The notes under the pieces were generated by a model. It had not been told where the DNA came from, searched no databases, and saw only the letters and a list, made by a program, of their open reading frames with translations. The translations under genes were made by a program, and so were the position numbers. DNA of 9,498 bases, taken from JARRNJ01 sp037385045. Lineage in GTDB: Bacteria; Pseudomonadota; Gammaproteobacteria; JASBUN01. Position 1 is the stretch's first letter, and each line of letters begins with the position of its first letter. The stretch lies in the NCBI GenBank assembly GCA_037385045.1, contig JARRNJ010000104.1:1-9498 (forward strand). The letters are read 5' to 3'. Below, one piece after another: positions 7,346-9,498 of this stretch.

Positions 7346-7756
7346 CTAGAGGTATTTGCGCCAGTGTTCGGGGCGTTCGTCCCGGCAGCCATGGGGCAGC
7401 TTCTGGTAGCGGTTGACGAACACCTTCTGGGTGCAGTTGGGGTCCCCCTTGGGGCAACCCATGTTGTCCTGCTGCACTTCCTCGGTGTAGTGGTACAGGG
7501 CGCGTTTGAGTTTCACCAGCAGGGTGTTCTGCAGGTGGAAGCCCACTTCCACCAACGCATCTTCAATCAGTTTCAGGGTGACGAAGCGAATGTCATACCT
7601 GATGTGCAGGCGGGAGTCGTCGAGCAGGCGCATGTCGACCACTCCCACTACTCCGCTCAACAGGAGCATGGCGCTTCGCGCCTGGCTGGGGTCGGGGTGC
7701 AGCGGGTTGAAGGAAATTTCCCGCTGCTTGATGGTGTCCGGTGCACCTTGGTCCAT
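7346..7756 (-). CDS. Uncharacterised 136-residue protein, HMA-like fold with cysteine-containing tail
   Basis: I do not recognise a named family. Residues about 12-75 read as beta-alpha-beta-beta-alpha-beta: strand ISFNPLH, helix to about 34, VVGVVDMRLL, RLHIRYDI, helix FVTLKLIEDALVEVG. This is the layout of heavy-metal-associated (HMA) domains, but the metal-binding CxxC is absent. A charged helix follows (about 76-98, KLKRALYHYTEEVQQDN). The tail then holds Cys101, Cys108 and Cys124, with MGCPKGDPNCTQKVF and HGCRDERPEHWRKYL. There is no signal peptide or membrane segment, so it is probably cytosolic. The ATG at 7756 has AGGATGGGGAT just upstream. It sits 104 bases after prmC and nearly 300 bases before the moeB-like gene, on the same strand. 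Codon use and frame integrity indicate a real gene. Metal or redox binding by the tail is only a guess. Confidence 0.8.
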   Translation of the reverse strand: MDQGAPDTIKQREISFNPLHPDPSQARSAMLLLSGVVGVVDMRLLDDSRLHIRYDIRFVTLKLIEDALVEVGFHLQNTLLVKLKRALYHYTEEVQQDNMGCPKGDPNCTQKVFVNRYQKLPHGCRDERPEHWRKYL

Positions 7757-7860
7757 ATCCCCATCCTAGCCAAGCGGCTCTAATAATCAAGAGTTTTGTA
7801 AGGGCTTTGGTGCGGTTTTGCCAAACAGGTGCACGCGCTGCGCCTGGTCGCCGCCCGTGT

Positions 7861-8670
7861 TCACGTTGGCGCGCGGCCGGTGCACACGCGGTCGTGACCG
7901 GCGGCGTCGGTGAAGACCTCGACCGGGTCCAGACCCGCCGCGCGAAATATCTCATGGGCAGCTGCGCCTTGCTCGAAACCGTGCTCCACCAGCAGCCACC
8001 CGCCCGCTTCCAGGTGTGCCAGGGCGCAGGCGGCGATGCGCCGGATCGCATCCAGGCCGTCGGAACCTGACAGCAGAGCTTCGCGGGGTTCAAAGCGCAG
8101 GTCGCCCCGGCCGAGGTGCGGATCGTTGGCGCAAATGTAAGGCGGATTGGCGGCGATCAGGTGAAATCGGCGCGAGCCCAACGCTTCGCACCAATCGCCG
8201 TGCAGGAATTCGACGTTGGTCAGTGCCAGACGCCGCGCATTGCGTGCGGCGACCGCCAAGGCGGCCGGCGACCGGTCGGTTGCGGTGATGCGGCAGTCGG
8301 GACGTTCGCTGGCCAGCGCCAGGGCGATGGCGCCGGAGCCGGTGCCGAGATCGGCGATCCGGCAGGGCGCTCCCGGCGGCAACCGTTCCAGCGCCAGTTC
8401 AACCAGGCGCTCGGTGTCGGGGCGCGGGATCAGGGTGTCCACCGTGACCGCCAAGGGCAGGGACCAGAACTCCCGTTCTCCGGTCAGGTGGGCGACCGGC
8501 TCGCCGGCGACGCGGCGGCGGATCAGCCGTTCAAAGCGTTCACACTGGACGGGTTCCAGCTCCTTGTCGGGCCAGGCATGCAAATGGGCGCGGTCACGGC
8601 CCAGCACCGATTCATGGGCCGCCAGCCGTTGGGCGGCCTGCGCGAGCACAGACTTGATGGTGGTCATCAT
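7861..8670 (-). CDS. prmC: PrmC, release factor glutamine N5-methyltransferase, with shortened N-terminal domain
   Basis: PrmC transfers a methyl group from S-adenosylmethionine to the glutamine of the GGQ motif in release factors, raising termination efficiency. The SAM-binding motif DLGTGSG is at residues 107-113, and the substrate-glutamine motif NPPY at 175-178. Typical segments GEPVAHLTGEREFWSLPL (about 56-73) and TLIPRPDTE (79-87) precede them. The 269 residues are close to E. coli's 277. The N-terminal helical domain is odd: AQRLAAHES runs straight into VLGRDRAHLHAW, so the usual conserved block of about 11 residues (of the form PRxDAExLLxH) is missing. The loss is in frame. ATG 8670 and ATG 8667 are adjacent and neither has a good ribosome site. 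prfA lies upstream on the same strand, separated by a repeat element. The enzyme may be weakened; the catalytic domain looks intact. Confidence 0.93.
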   Translation of the reverse strand: MMTTIKSVLAQAAQRLAAHESVLGRDRAHLHAWPDKELEPVQCERFERLIRRRVAGEPVAHLTGEREFWSLPLAVTVDTLIPRPDTERLVELALERLPPGAPCRIADLGTGSGAIALALASERPDCRITATDRSPAALAVAARNARRLALTNVEFLHGDWCEALGSRRFHLIAANPPYICANDPHLGRGDLRFEPREALLSGSDGLDAIRRIAACALAHLEAGGWLLVEHGFEQGAAAHEIFRAAGLDPVEVFTDAAGHDRVCTGRAPT

Positions 8671-8692
8671 TTAACGCAACGGAACTGAATCT

Positions 8693-8892
8693 CTCAGCGC
8701 AAGGACGCCAAGACGCAAAGGGCGCAAAGACAGAATTGAATGCTTCGCCTTCTTCTGCGCTCCGAGGTCAGTGATCACAGTGGGCCGCCGGCTGCTGGCG
8801 TACGGCACGCTGGTGGCGATCAAAGCAGCGCAGCTCGGTTTGTACAATGAATTCCCTCCGCGTTCTCTGCGCCTTAGCGTCTTTGCGCTGTG
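8693..8892. repeat. MITE-like element between prfA and prmC
   Basis: The left end (8693-8729) and the reverse complement of the right end (8892 down to 8856) agree at about 28 of 37 positions. Both are built from units such as CAGCGCAAAGACGC and GGCGCAAAG with roughly 12-base periodicity, and both continue into a GAATT. The interior of about 105 bases is not clearly coding. It fills nearly all of the 245 bases between the prfA stop and the prmC start. From memory, GCGCAAAGACGC-type inverted repeats are scattered through many environmental bacterial genomes, sometimes around small GxxExxY-protein genes; I see no such gene here. A non-autonomous element is likely, with origin unverified. Confidence 0.75.
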
Positions 8893-8915
8893 ACTTGCCG
8901 CGCGGCCACGCCACA

Positions 8916-9498
8916 TCACTCCGCCAGGGCCGCCAGCAGGTCGGCCTGGTGTTCCTGCACCAGCGGGTCGATGACCGGATCCAGGTTGCCCTGCAGGATC
9001 TCGTCGAGCTTGTACAGCGTCAGGTTGATGCGGTGGTCGGTGACCCGGCCCTGGGGGAAGTTGTAGGTGCGAATGCGCTCGGAACGGTCGCCGCTGCCTA
9101 CCAGCAGGCGCCGCGCGGCGGCCTGTTCGCTTTGCTGCTGCTCACGTTGGGCTGACAGCAGTTTCGACTGCAGCAGCGACATCGCCCGCGCGCGGTTCTT
9201 GTGCTGGGAGCGCTCGTCCTGGCATTCGACCACGATGCCGGTGGGCAGATGGGTGATGCGGATGGCCGAGTCGGTCTTGTTGACGTGTTGGCCGCCGGCG
9301 CCCGAGGCGCGGAAGGTATCCACTTTCAGGTCTGAGGGATTGATGGTGACGTCGTCGATCTCTTCGGCCTCGGGCATCACCGCCACGGTGCAGGCCGAGG
9401 TGTGGATGCGGCCCTGGGACTCGGTTTCCGGCACCCGCTGTACGCGATGGGCGCCCGATTCGAATTTGAGCCGCGAATAGGCGCCGCGCCCGACGATG
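8916..9498 (-). CDS. prfA: Peptide chain release factor 1, C-terminal part
   Basis: RF1 recognises UAA and UAG in the ribosomal A site and triggers peptide release. The 193 residues present correspond to the C-terminal half of the roughly 360-residue family; the 5' part is beyond base 9498. The fragment opens IVGRGAYSRLKFESGAHRVQRV. The stop-codon recognition motif PxT is present as P-E-T, followed by ESQGRIHTSACTVAVMPE. The catalytic GGQ lies in ASGAGGQHVN. ECQDERSQHKN, GSGDRSERIRTYNFPQGRVTDHRINLTLY and IQEHQAD-like QEHQADLLAALAE complete the match. RF1 rather than RF2 is indicated by P-E-T instead of SPF. It is the first visible gene of the minus-strand run and encodes the substrate of PrmC just downstream. 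The codons before GTG 9434 are in frame and coding, so that GTG is not the start. Confidence 0.97.
   Translation of the reverse strand, partial: IVGRGAYSRLKFESGAHRVQRVPETESQGRIHTSACTVAVMPEAEEIDDVTINPSDLKVDTFRASGAGGQHVNKTDSAIRITHLPTGIVVECQDERSQHKNRARAMSLLQSKLLSAQREQQQSEQAAARRLLVGSGDRSERIRTYNFPQGRVTDHRINLTLYKLDEILQGNLDPVIDPLVQEHQADLLAALAE

Noticed and set aside
7033..7416. Plus-strand open frame in the palindrome-containing gap
   Set aside because: It is made largely of repeat sequence and antisense ends of neighbouring genes, with no protein similarity.
8671..8919. 82-codon minus-strand open frame in the prfA-prmC gap
   Set aside because: It translates the inverted-repeat arms (Arg/Leu-rich) and overlaps the prfA end; I see no GxxExxY-like or other domain.

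Overview
The window is GC-rich, gene-dense housekeeping DNA. It is most likely from a gammaproteobacterium, perhaps a Chromatiales/Ectothiorhodospiraceae-like lineage. The reasons are protein resemblance (MreB, HslO, PrfA), the mreB locus placed divergently from gatCAB (an order I know from Pseudomonas and related groups), and the prfA-prmC-moeB gene order. I made this placement from memory and ran no search.

Layout. Positions 1-1243 carry the minus-strand cell-shape genes mreB and the very start of mreC. From 1369 the plus strand carries gatC, gatA and gatB, the three subunits of the tRNA-dependent amidotransferase, followed closely by hslO (Hsp33 redox chaperone). A gap at 5694-5936 between convergent genes holds two palindromic repeats. 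From 9498 back to 5937 the minus strand carries prfA (5' end outside the window), prmC, a 136-residue protein of unknown function, a broken moeB/thiF-type gene and a JAMM (M67) metallopeptidase. PrmC methylates the GGQ glutamine of PrfA, and both genes of that pair are present here. The MoeB-like adenylyltransferase and the JAMM peptidase are the kind of pair that activates and trims ubiquitin-like sulfur carriers.

The genes are mostly ordinary; the unusual content lies in the gaps and in small lesions. (1) mreC has no ATG, GTG or TTG where MreC should begin. An ATC codon stands exactly there, behind a good Shine-Dalgarno sequence. (2) Both internal gaps of gatCAB carry copies of the same purine/pyrimidine inverted-repeat element. 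(3) The moeB-like gene has lost its glycine-rich ATP loop and is frameshifted at a 9-base sequence that suggests deletion between short direct repeats. (4) prmC lacks about 11 residues of its N-terminal helical domain, apparently in frame. (5) A roughly 200-bp MITE-like element separates prfA from prmC. (6) Two further palindrome families sit in the other gaps. I found no complete new defence, mobile or biosynthetic system. The main candidates for novelty are the intergenic element pair in gatCAB and the uncharacterised 136-residue protein.
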